Shown: one piece after another, positions 54,996 to 63,246 of the stretch
Layout: every line of letters starts with the position of its first letter
Position numbering within the stretch: the stretch's first letter is position 1
Assembly: GCA_022824405.1 (NCBI GenBank)
Contig: JAJDZZ010000051.1
Coordinates: 32,886 to 96,885, forward strand
Length of the DNA stretch: 64,000 nt
Direction: 5' to 3'
Origin: Opitutales bacterium
Lineage (GTDB): Bacteria > Verrucomicrobiota > Verrucomicrobiia > Opitutales > UBA2995
Program-made: the position numbers and the translations under genes
The notes under the pieces: generated by a model
Database searches by the model: none
The model's input: the letters and a program-made list of their open reading frames with translations, nothing else
Told to the model about the DNA's origin: nothing

Positions 54996-55245
54996 ACTCG
55001 CTGAACGAGCCCTGAATCAGCTCAAGAAATTCGATCCCCAAACCCGGAAACGGATCATTAACTATCTTGATGATCGAATTGCGGGCACTGACAATCCCCG
55101 GCAATGGGGTAAGCAATTGAAGGGAGAATTTAAAAATATCTGGCGCTATCGGATCGGTGGTTACCGAATCCTGTGCCAACTCCAGGGCAAAGTCTGCATT
55201 GTGCTTGTCGTGGACATTGCCCACCGTCGGGACCTATATCGGTAA
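54979..55245 (+). CDS. RelE/ParE-family toxin
   Basis: The 88-residue protein starts at GTG 54979. The core SWTYKLAERALNQLKKFDPQ, RIINYLDDRIAGTDNPRQWG, LKGEFKNIWRYRIGGYRILC and VVDIAHRRDLYR follows the RelE fold: an alpha-helical hairpin, then a sheet with the Arg-rich end. RelE toxins cut mRNA on the ribosome, whereas ParE relatives poison gyrase, and the present sequence looks closer to RelE. The antitoxin gene directly precedes it. Confidence 0.88.
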   Translation: MSWTYKLAERALNQLKKFDPQTRKRIINYLDDRIAGTDNPRQWGKQLKGEFKNIWRYRIGGYRILCQLQGKVCIVLVVDIAHRRDLYR

Positions 55246-55361
55246 CTTTATTTAAATTGGAACCAGACCTTCTCGAAAATTTCTAAATTCCCAATGATTT
55301 TACGCCAACACCGATCGGGATATCCAACATTTTTATCCTAAAACCAGATAAGTCGTTATTC

Positions 55362-56813
55362 ATGAAAACCACTACCATCACCCTGGCTGGTCTCATCCCC
55401 CTGACCCTGTTCCTGTTGCAATTGCCCCAGAGCAAAGCGTCCATCGACCTTCAAATCGATGACACTTCCATTGACCGGGACCAGAGGTTCACCCCCCACA
55501 GCTATGCCCCGATTCTGCAAACCGCCACCCCTGCTGTGGTGGCCGTCCACACAGCTCGGATCGTGCGCGTTTCCCGATCCCGGGGCATGTCTCCGGAAGA
55601 AGAATGGCTCCGGCGGTTTTTCGGCCTTCCCGCTCCCGATTACGATCAGAATGCCCAGCCCGAGGAAAGGAAAATACCCCAAGGCATAGGTTCCGGAGTT
55701 CTCATCAGCCAAGATGGATACATCATCACCAACAATCACGTGGTGCGCGATGACCGGGGAGAGGACGCAGACGAGGTATTGGTGCGCTTGAATGATGGAC
55801 GGGAGATGGAGGCGGAAATTGTCGGTCGCGACCCCTTGACCGACATCGCAATTCTCAAAATCGATGCTGTTGGCCTTCCCGCCATTCAAATCGCCGACAG
55901 CGACAATATCGAAGTAGGGGACGTGGTATTTGCCATCGGCAATCCCTTGGAAGTGGGCTTGACCGTGACCGAGGGCATCATTTCAGCCACCGACCGCCGC
56001 ATCGGCATATACGGGGAAGAGGGTTACGAGAGCTTCATACAAACCGACGCGTCCATCAACCTGGGTAATTCAGGCGGGGCACTTATCGATTCCCTCGGTC
56101 GCCTCATAGGGGTGAACTCCGCCATCATATCCCGGACCGGCGGCAGCATCGGGATCGGTTTCGCCATTCCCTCAAACCTGGCCACCAGCATCGCCAGGCA
56201 GTTGGTCGAAACCGGTGAGGTCAAGCGCGGTTTTCTCGGTGTCAGCATTTCCGATCTCACCCCCGATATGGCGGAGGCGTTCGACATCGAACAGACCAAG
56301 GGCGTGCTGGTCAACGACGTGGAGGAAGACTCGGCCGCAGATCAGGGCGGGTTGAAACGGGGCGACGTTATCATTGGTCTGAACGGGAAACGTGTTGAAA
56401 CCAGCAACGAATTCCGTATTCGTATCGGCCATACCCCGCCCGGAACTCCGGTCGACATGGAAGTATTGCGCGAGGGAAACAAAAAATCGCTCGAACTGGT
56501 GGTGGGGAGCGCCTCGGGCCGATTTGCCGTTTCCGCCAACGAGTTGATCGAGGGGGTGGAAGTTTCCCAGATCAACGATGAACAAGCCAAAGAATACCGC
56601 ATACCTCTGAACATTCAAGGTATCCTCATCACCTCGGTCGATCCGGAATCCCCCTATTACCGGAACCTGCGGGAAGGCATGGTCATCATGGAAATCAACG
56701 ACAACGAGGTGACCACTGTGCGAGAAGCCCGGGATCAACTGAAAAAGGGCGCCAATAAATTCTATATCTTCAACCGTGGCCGCACCGGCTATCTGGCCAT
56801 CCGGCTGGATTAA
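55362..56813 (+). CDS. degP: DegP/HtrA-family periplasmic serine protease
   Basis: The 483-residue protein has a signal peptide (about 1-26, ending QSKA). The trypsin-like domain has GSGVLISQDGYIITNNHVV (His126), PLTDIAILKI (Asp161) and DASINLGNSGGALID (Ser237). Two PDZ domains follow (about 265-365 and 380-480). The order is that of DegQ/DegP. It degrades or refolds damaged envelope proteins. It converges on the HEAT-repeat sulfatase gene. Confidence 0.96.
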   Translation: MKTTTITLAGLIPLTLFLLQLPQSKASIDLQIDDTSIDRDQRFTPHSYAPILQTATPAVVAVHTARIVRVSRSRGMSPEEEWLRRFFGLPAPDYDQNAQPEERKIPQGIGSGVLISQDGYIITNNHVVRDDRGEDADEVLVRLNDGREMEAEIVGRDPLTDIAILKIDAVGLPAIQIADSDNIEVGDVVFAIGNPLEVGLTVTEGIISATDRRIGIYGEEGYESFIQTDASINLGNSGGALIDSLGRLIGVNSAIISRTGGSIGIGFAIPSNLATSIARQLVETGEVKRGFLGVSISDLTPDMAEAFDIEQTKGVLVNDVEEDSAADQGGLKRGDVIIGLNGKRVETSNEFRIRIGHTPPGTPVDMEVLREGNKKSLELVVGSASGRFAVSANELIEGVEVSQINDEQAKEYRIPLNIQGILITSVDPESPYYRNLREGMVIMEINDNEVTTVREARDQLKKGANKFYIFNRGRTGYLAIRLD

Positions 56814-56869
56814 CCCTGATCTTTCTAGGAATTCGTAGGGAGCGAACGAACATCGAGGGCTGGTGTGGG

Positions 56870-58831
56870 TCAAGGCACCTCATTCCGGGTCCCTTCGAGT
56901 TGATTCAAGGCCCGGTTCAATACGCGCACCACGTACTTGCCTTCGGCATACAAGTCCTTTCTCGGCAGGAGGGCGGCGCGCATGGCTTCCTTGACCGGTT
57001 TCGCCATCCGGTCGATTTCATCGAGGACGATGGCGGCATGCAATCGCTCCCACTGCTCCCCGCCTCGGAGGACCTCCACCAGCACGGGCAGGGCTTCGGA
57101 CGGTTTTCCCAATCGGCACAGGGCGCGCGCCGCGGCAACCCGAACGACGGGGGATGGATCGCGCAGGGCTTTGGTCATTGCGCCGATGGCGGATTGAGCG
57201 GGTTGGCCTATATTCCCCACCCCGATGGCGCCCCAGTAACGAACCGCGTTGTCCCGGTCGCTCATGGCTTTTGTCAGAGAGGGCAACGCTTCCATACCCT
57301 GGGAAGCCAGAACGGCTGTCTCCGCAACCCGAGCGGCCAGGGTAGGATCGTCCTCCTGTCGAAGAATTCCGTAGCGGTGGCCGATTACTTTCTCCCGTTC
57401 GACCAGGATGGGTTCGGCCAATAGGCCGGTATCCCGGGTTGTCCTGACCCATTCGAGATGGGCTCGGCGCAGGCGGGTTAAAGTTCCGACATAACGGGGG
57501 TCATCGGCCAAGTTGAAAACTTCGTTCGGATCGGCCCTCGTGTCATAGAGTTCCTCCACCGGCTTGGTGGGGTTGAAATAATTTGCGGCCATCGGCTCCA
57601 GCTTTCCGGCCTCATGCAACCGCCGCAGTTCCCCCATGAGCACTCCTTTTTCCGGCGTATTCATGTACTGGTAATAAGTTTTGAGCGGCTCGTAATTGCG
57701 GATGTATTTGTAACGCTCGTCCCGAACCATGCGAATGATGTCATAGCGTTCATCCATCCGGTCCCGCGCCCCATACACGTATTCCCTCGGCGGCGGAAGA
57801 TCCGCCCCCAGAAAGGGTCGACCCTGAACGTGTCCGGGAATTTCCAACCCGGCCAGATGCAGCACGGTGGGGCCGAAATCGATGGAACTGACCAAGCGGT
57901 CGGCAACCGTTCCGGGAATCCCTTGACCGTCCCTTCGAAAACCTTCCGGTATGCGGATAATCAAAGGAACGTGAGTGCCCGAATCGTAGAGCCAGCGCTT
58001 GGCTCGGGGAAGCCCCACACCGTGATCGGACCAGTAGAAAATAATCGTGTTCTCGTAGAGCCCATCCTCTTTCAATTGCCCGACCAAATCACCGACCCAG
58101 GCATCCATGGCCGTGATCAACTCGTACTGCCGTTTCCAGTCCTCGCGGGCCAGGGGCGTTTCCGGATAATAGGGCGGATAGGTGTCGAGCCGGGAAGGGT
58201 CCTGGCGTTGATCGGGGGTCAGAACCTCCGTGACTTCCCGATATTTATTACTATTGGCAATACCGCTTTCGTGGCAGCCCGTGAAATTGAAAACGGCAAA
58301 AAAAGGCTGATTCCTGTCGGGGCGGTTCCGCCAGTGCGCCTCTCCACTGGACTCGTCCCAGGCGTCTTCAGGGGTGTTGAACTGGTAATCCTGCTTGCGG
58401 TTATTGGAACAGTAGTAACCGCTCTGCCGCAGGTAGGTCGGGAACGGACGGATATGGTCGGGCAGCTTCGCCCTGCTCCGCATATGCTGCGTGCCCAGGG
58501 TCGTTTGATACATGCCTGTAATGATTCCGCTCCGGCAGGGAGCGCACACTCCGGCCGTGGTGAAAGCATGGGAATACCGCATCCCTTGGGAGGCGAGTTC
58601 GTCCAGATGGGGGGTAATGGCGTGCGGGTCTCCGTAACAACCGAAACGGGCGTTGATATCCTCCGCGCTTATCCAAAGGAAGTTGGGTCGGGAGGCCGGC
58701 AAAGCGGCACAGGACAACCCCAAACCCAAAAGGAACAAAGCCGCCTTGAAGGAGGGGGCTGGCGCCCGGTGGAGAGTGATGAGTGGAGAGTGGAGAGAAG
58801 TGGAACTACCTAAAAAACGAAGGCTTATCAT
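56870..58831 (-). CDS. Formylglycine sulfatase with C-terminal HEAT repeats
   Basis: About 653 residues are read from ATG 58831. A GTG at 58867 is possible, and both lie in repeat-derived sequence (STSLHSPLITLHRAPAP). An export signal follows (AALFLLGLGLSC). The sulfatase fold has FLWISAEDINARFGCYGD and the formylglycine motif C-A-P-C-R in TTAGVCAPCRSGIITG. IIFYWSDHGVGLPRAKRWLYDSGTHVPL and the final C-terminal domain close the enzyme. About 530-650 is a set of HEAT-like repeats (PSPVVRVAAARALCRLGKPS; YWGAIGVGNIGQPAQSAIG). It is a heparan- or N-sulfoglucosamine-type sulfatase by gross similarity. Substrate not known. Confidence 0.9.
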   Translation of the reverse strand: MISLRFLGSSTSLHSPLITLHRAPAPSFKAALFLLGLGLSCAALPASRPNFLWISAEDINARFGCYGDPHAITPHLDELASQGMRYSHAFTTAGVCAPCRSGIITGMYQTTLGTQHMRSRAKLPDHIRPFPTYLRQSGYYCSNNRKQDYQFNTPEDAWDESSGEAHWRNRPDRNQPFFAVFNFTGCHESGIANSNKYREVTEVLTPDQRQDPSRLDTYPPYYPETPLAREDWKRQYELITAMDAWVGDLVGQLKEDGLYENTIIFYWSDHGVGLPRAKRWLYDSGTHVPLIIRIPEGFRRDGQGIPGTVADRLVSSIDFGPTVLHLAGLEIPGHVQGRPFLGADLPPPREYVYGARDRMDERYDIIRMVRDERYKYIRNYEPLKTYYQYMNTPEKGVLMGELRRLHEAGKLEPMAANYFNPTKPVEELYDTRADPNEVFNLADDPRYVGTLTRLRRAHLEWVRTTRDTGLLAEPILVEREKVIGHRYGILRQEDDPTLAARVAETAVLASQGMEALPSLTKAMSDRDNAVRYWGAIGVGNIGQPAQSAIGAMTKALRDPSPVVRVAAARALCRLGKPSEALPVLVEVLRGGEQWERLHAAIVLDEIDRMAKPVKEAMRAALLPRKDLYAEGKYVVRVLNRALNQLEGTRNEVP

Positions 58832-58885
58832 GATCTTGATTGATGGATACGGAGGAAAAATAACCACAAAAGGAAAAAAATAAAA

Positions 58886-59162
58886 GTAACTACTCAGGAC
58901 CTCATTGAGGATTCGTATCCGGCGTCTACCTGCGCCGAGCTGGTTGCGATGACTTTTGAATACCCCCGGTCGGCGGGTATTTTTCGGAACGCTGTTCTTA
59001 AGTCCTCAAAAAATGGGAGTTCTTACCTATTGAATAATAAAGGTTCAAAAGCGGCGTTGCGTAGACGCAGTCCCCCTACCAATAAATTCAAGCGTGGTAG
59101 GGCAAGAGCATCCCTGCTCTGCCGTTCGTCGTGGTCAGCCAAAAAACCATCTGAGTAGTTAC
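58886..59162. mobile_element. 277-bp IS66-type MITE
   Basis: The ends are GTAACTACTCAG and CTGAGTAGTTAC, perfect 12-bp inverted repeats. AAATAAAA is present immediately outside both ends (58878-58885 and 59163-59170), an exact 8-bp target duplication. No transposase is encoded. GTAA termini and 8-bp duplications are the rule for IS66. The element carries a CTACC...GGTAG plus GGCAAGAGC...GCTCTGCC double hairpin (59086-59132), related to those at 46043 and 50845. Confidence 0.85.
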
Positions 59163-59341
59163 AAATAAAATTCCTAATTCTCCTTCCTTTGTGCCTTCTA
59201 ACCTCGGTGTCCTCCGTGATCTCTGTGGTTCATCTTCTTCCCAATTGCCAATTCGCAATCTCTGCGTTCTTGGAGTTCTTTGCGAGAGACAAATACTGAT
59301 TCTCTTCACCATCCGCGGGCATCCAGGCAATCCGCAGTTTT
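59163..59341. repeat. Composite intergenic repeat cluster R10
   Basis: After the MITE come TTCCTAATTCTCCTTCC, TTTGTGCC, CTCCGTGATCTCTGTGGTTC, CTGCGTTCTTGGAGTTCTTT and TGCGAGAG. These are degenerate copies of the modules seen at R5 to R9. No gene is seen. Confidence 0.7.
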
Positions 59342-60820
59342 TTAAAACAGCGCTCCCAGAACGGACCCCATATCGGCATCCACTCCCCAGCCCTGGCTGT
59401 ATTTACGCTGAATGTAGGGCTTCAGTTCCGGTCTTCCTACCACTTCCATGTTTTCGGCATCCCATTGAAGTTTTTCATTCGGAACCCGCTGGGCCAATAC
59501 ACCGAGTAAAATGGTTTCCGTAAACGGACCGGCGTAGGCAAAGTCTGACTGACCCTTCACCACCTTGCCTTCAATGGCGTCGATCCATTCCTTGTAGTTG
59601 TCTTCATCGGAGGCCCGCGGAACGGATTTGGCCGGCCAGGTAAACCCATCGATCGCGCTGGTCGGATTTACCACCCAGGTATTCTTGAAGCGGTCGAAGA
59701 AAAGTTTGCCATCTTCTCCAATGATGACGCTGCCGTAATCCGAAAATGGCCGATGGTCCAATACCGCCTCGGGCGGATGATTGTACTCCTCGCTTCGTTT
59801 TACCAGTTTCCAGTTTTCGCGGTCGAAATGGGCGTCCACGTATCCGTCGTACCAGTTGAATCGAACGCCCCGGCTGTGAGTATGGGTGTTGGGACCGAAT
59901 TCCCAGACAATCTTTGAGTTGATAGGAGGCGAAATGTCGGTGGCGCCCGCCTGGGTGGCTCGAACATTCTTGGGAGTTCCCGGCATGAGGGCCCAGAAAG
60001 GCATGTCCATTATGTGGCAAGCCATGTCGCCCAAGGCCCCGGTTCCGAATTCCCACCAGCCACGCCAGGAAAAGGGGGCGATGTTTTCGTTGTAATCCAC
60101 CCAGCCGGCAGGACCGATCCATTGGTTCCAGTCCAACCATTCCGGCACGGCTTGCTTTTCCGGAGGCCGGACAAACCCTTGCGGCCAAATGGGCCGATTG
60201 GTCCAGGTGTGCACTTCTCGAACCTTGCCGATTATCCCGGCGCGAACAAGTTCGACACAACGACGCATGTGGTTGTTGGCATGAGCCTGGTTGCCCATCT
60301 GCGTCTTCACACCCGTTTCCGCCGCCACTTTGGCCATCATGCGGGCTTCCCAGATGCCGTGAGTGAGCGGCTTCTGGCAATAAACGTGTTTGCCGGCCCG
60401 CATGGCCATGACCGAAGCGTGAAAGTGATGGTGGTCAGGGGTCGAAACCGTAACCGCATCCACCTTATCGCCCAATTCGGCAAACATTTCCCGATAATCC
60501 GTCCAGAAAGGAACATCCGAATATTTCTGGCGAGTTTCCACCAACCCCCTCAACCGGCGATGATTCGCCATGGACGAGGGCAGCTTGGCGGTATCCACCA
60601 CGTCGACCAAACCGACCACGTGAAAACCGGCCTCTTCACTTTTTCGGATGTCGGTACTGCCCTTTCCCCCGATCCCGATCCCGACGAGGGTCGGCTTGGT
60701 CAGGTTTCCCCAGGCGCGACTGGGTATGAATTGAAAGCCAAACGCCGTGGCGGCGGCCGATGCGGCAACTTTCCCGAACTTGCGCCGGGAAACCTTGGAA
60801 GAAGTAACAGTATTATTCAT
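59342..60820 (-). CDS. Tat-exported Gfo/Idh/MocA oxidoreductase
   Basis: About 492 residues are read from ATG 60820. The open frame upstream to 61147 overlaps the divergent sulfatase and is rejected. The Tat signal is SRRKFGKVAASAAATAFGF (about 10-28). The Rossmann glycine-rich turn is VGIGIGGKGSTDI, and VSTPDHHHFHASVMAMRAGK is followed by the catalytic lysine in VYCQKPLTHG. The C-terminal sheet domain has WEFGTGALGDMACHIMDMP. Exported Gfo/Idh proteins oxidise or rearrange sugar glycosides in such bacteria. It lies between two sulfatases, suggesting a shared substrate. Confidence 0.92.
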   Translation of the reverse strand: MNNTVTSSKVSRRKFGKVAASAAATAFGFQFIPSRAWGNLTKPTLVGIGIGGKGSTDIRKSEEAGFHVVGLVDVVDTAKLPSSMANHRRLRGLVETRQKYSDVPFWTDYREMFAELGDKVDAVTVSTPDHHHFHASVMAMRAGKHVYCQKPLTHGIWEARMMAKVAAETGVKTQMGNQAHANNHMRRCVELVRAGIIGKVREVHTWTNRPIWPQGFVRPPEKQAVPEWLDWNQWIGPAGWVDYNENIAPFSWRGWWEFGTGALGDMACHIMDMPFWALMPGTPKNVRATQAGATDISPPINSKIVWEFGPNTHTHSRGVRFNWYDGYVDAHFDRENWKLVKRSEEYNHPPEAVLDHRPFSDYGSVIIGEDGKLFFDRFKNTWVVNPTSAIDGFTWPAKSVPRASDEDNYKEWIDAIEGKVVKGQSDFAYAGPFTETILLGVLAQRVPNEKLQWDAENMEVVGRPELKPYIQRKYSQGWGVDADMGSVLGALF

Positions 60821-60901
60821 GGGTTCGATTATCCTGGAGCCAGAAACTTTTTCGAGCCAAAAAAACCCGCCAAAACCAAAAAGATCAATCTTTCCTTTCC
60901 A

Positions 60902-60950
60902 TTCGATCACGACCACGATCACGATTAAACTTCTTCCTTCTTCCTTTTCT
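60902..60950. repeat. GATCAC-type repeat in divergent promoter region
   Basis: TCGATCACGACCACGATCAC (60904-60923) is followed by GATTAAACTTCTTCCTTCTT between the divergently read Gfo/Idh and sulfatase genes. It is related to the module seen in clusters R1 to R8. The repeat ends a few bases before the sulfatase start. Confidence 0.7.
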
Positions 60951-60952
60951 CT

Positions 60953-62983
60953 ATGCGCACTTTGTTTGCCCTTTTCCTTTTTTTCGGCTTTTTCTCCTCT
61001 GGTATGGCGGAAGAACGTCCCAACGTCGTTTTCATTATCGTCGATGACCTCAACGATATGCCTTACCAGCCCAATGGGAAACCATTGGTTCCGACCCCGA
61101 ATATCGACCGCCTGAAGAAACGGGGCGTCACTTTCACCAACGCCCATAACAATGATCCCCTTTGCGCGCCGTCGCGCTCCAGCATGCTCTTCGGACTATA
61201 TCCCCAGACCACCGGCCTGTATTGGTTCGAAAACTGGCGCCAAAATGGAGTTTTAAAGGAGAGTGTGCCGTTGACCCGTCACCTCGGCAACCACGGTTAT
61301 ACGGTCTATGGAACGGGAAAGATCTTTCACGCCAACCAGGGGGAGGGGCAATTCGATGAATACGGCCACTTTGGAGATTTCGGCCCCTGGCCCTGGGACG
61401 GACGCGAGGAAACCCGAAGGGGATATTCTCTCCCCCACCCCGACCAACGCTACCTCCTGGAAGGGCCGGACGCCGACATGGACTACGAATGGGAACATGT
61501 TTTCGGTCCCCTTTCCAACATTCCCCATTGGCCGGCAGATCCCGCCAAGGACATTCCCGGATACAAGGGATGGATCCTCTACGGAAAGCCCTGGCGTTAC
61601 GCGAGCGCCACAGACCGGGACCCATTGCCCGATGAGTTGTCAGCGGAATGGTCCAAAGCAATCCTGCAACGCGATCAGGACGCGCCTTTTGCCCTGTTTA
61701 CCGGGTTTGTCCGGACCCATACCCCACTCTATGCGCCCAAGGAGTATTTTGACCGTTTCCCACTCGATTCGATTGAATTGCCAGAGGTTGACCCCAATGA
61801 CCTCGAAGACGTGGCCGCCGCCCTGAAAGATCAAAAGCTGTATGGATTTCGCCGCTACCATATGTTGGCCCGGCACGAGGGGAAAGATCTGCTACGGCAT
61901 TGGTTGCAGGCCTACATGGCCTGTGTCTCATTTGTGGACGATCAGGTGGGCAAGGTCCTCGACGCGGTCGACGCGAGCCCCGCCAGGGACAACACCATCA
62001 TCTTCCTTACCAGCGACCACGGTTTCCACGTGGGTGAAAAGAACTTCCTCTACAAACAAAGCCTCTGGGAACCCTCCACCAGAGTGCCTCTGATCGTAGC
62101 CGGAGTGGATGGAGCCCCGGAAGGGGCCGTCTGTCGGCAACCGGTGTCCCTGATCGATATCTATCCTACTTTTGTCGAGATCTGCCACCTTCCGGAAAGC
62201 CCCAACGCGGACGGCAACGGTTACGCCCTGGAGGGTCACAGTCTGGTACCATTTTTGCAGGATCCGGAAAATGGTTCATGGGAGGGCCCCAATGTCGCCA
62301 TCACCGCCCTTCCTGGCAAGGACCATTCCTTGCACCGCGAATTCAAAGGATCTTATTTCCCGCACTTTTCCGTTCGTAGTAAGCATTGGCGCTACACGCT
62401 GACGGCTGACGGAGAAGAGGAACTCTACGACATGATAACCGATCCCATGGAATGGCGCAACCTGGCCCAGGATCCGGAATTTGCAGTTGTCAAAGCCTCT
62501 CTCAAGGAACAGTTGGTCGAACTGCGCGACGGTTCCAAATGGAAATCCCTCAACAATCTGGAGGCCTGGGTCGCGCCATCGAAATCCGCTGATGTGGAGC
62601 CGAAGATGGGCGAAATTCATCTTGCGGGCCCCAGGTCCTTGCGGCTCACCACGAATTCGGAATTCAAAGACTTCGAGTTGGAAGGCGAAATAAAGTCAAC
62701 GGTGGACAGACCCTTCAAGTTTCTTTACCGGGGTACCTATGGCCACAGTCTTTCCTCCCCGAAAGAAGGATCGAAAGAAGCCGCATACAGTCACTTCCAA
62801 CCTGGCGAGTGGAACCGGTATCGCATCCGCGTGCACGGAGACAGGCACCAAGTCTGGGTCAATAACCGGGTGGTGAGCGATACCCAAAAAAAGTACGCGA
62901 GGACCGCCGGGACGATCAGCATTGTGCGTCCATGGGGAGAAGGAATGCTCCAATTGAAAAACCTGCGAATAAGGAAGCTGTAA
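60953..62983 (+). CDS. Iduronate-2-sulfatase-like enzyme with C-terminal DUF1080-like domain
   Basis: The 676-residue protein has a signal peptide (about 1-19). The sulfatase fold has NVVFIIVDDLNDMPYQ, the formylglycine motif C71-A-P-S-R75 in DPLCAPSRSSMLFGLYPQ, RTHTPLYAPKEYFDRFP and FLTSDHGFHVGEKNFLYKQS. From about 555 to the end a beta-sandwich follows: DFELEGEIKSTVDRPFKFLY, PGEWNRYRIRVHGDRHQVWV and GTISIVRPWGEGMLQLKNLR. This is the pattern of DUF1080 (3-keto-disaccharide hydrolase) domains. Enzyme and appended domain may target one sulfated glycan. Confidence 0.93.
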   Translation: MRTLFALFLFFGFFSSGMAEERPNVVFIIVDDLNDMPYQPNGKPLVPTPNIDRLKKRGVTFTNAHNNDPLCAPSRSSMLFGLYPQTTGLYWFENWRQNGVLKESVPLTRHLGNHGYTVYGTGKIFHANQGEGQFDEYGHFGDFGPWPWDGREETRRGYSLPHPDQRYLLEGPDADMDYEWEHVFGPLSNIPHWPADPAKDIPGYKGWILYGKPWRYASATDRDPLPDELSAEWSKAILQRDQDAPFALFTGFVRTHTPLYAPKEYFDRFPLDSIELPEVDPNDLEDVAAALKDQKLYGFRRYHMLARHEGKDLLRHWLQAYMACVSFVDDQVGKVLDAVDASPARDNTIIFLTSDHGFHVGEKNFLYKQSLWEPSTRVPLIVAGVDGAPEGAVCRQPVSLIDIYPTFVEICHLPESPNADGNGYALEGHSLVPFLQDPENGSWEGPNVAITALPGKDHSLHREFKGSYFPHFSVRSKHWRYTLTADGEEELYDMITDPMEWRNLAQDPEFAVVKASLKEQLVELRDGSKWKSLNNLEAWVAPSKSADVEPKMGEIHLAGPRSLRLTTNSEFKDFELEGEIKSTVDRPFKFLYRGTYGHSLSSPKEGSKEAAYSHFQPGEWNRYRIRVHGDRHQVWVNNRVVSDTQKKYARTAGTISIVRPWGEGMLQLKNLRIRKL

Positions 62984-63246
62984 GCCAAAGCCGATCCTGT
63001 TTATTTTTTGACCTCCCATGGCCAATTGAAGTTCCCAGATGCATTGAATCTGCCCGGATAAGCCGATAACCTCATCCCGTGTCATCCGTGAAATCCGTGG
63101 TTAATTCCTTCCTTTGCGTGCTCTGGAAGAGCATCATGCCTTCCCCTTTGTGCCATCTCGCCCTGGCGAGATCCAATTCCTAATTCTTAATTGGCGCCCC
63201 CGGCGCCTCCCATCCGCCTTTTTTTCAAATGCGCCCGGTTGTGAAT
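62984..63246. repeat. Composite intergenic repeat cluster R11
   Basis: 63060-63115 has CCGTGTCATCCGTGAAATCC and GTGGTTAATTCC. Further right are CCCTTTGTGCC, the hairpin ATCTCGCC-CT-GGCGAGAT (63155-63172), and CCTAATTCTTAATTGGCGCC with a GGCGCC palindrome (about 63177-63208), next to the transposase gene. The left 70 bp hold no recognised feature. Confidence 0.8.

Noticed and set aside
57614..58813. A 399-codon open frame opposite the HEAT-repeat sulfatase
   Set aside because: The sulfatase strand has full catalytic motifs. The opposite frame has none.
60821..61147. A longer start for the Gfo/Idh gene
   Set aside because: It would run under the divergent sulfatase gene and place 109 unrelated residues before a clear Tat signal.
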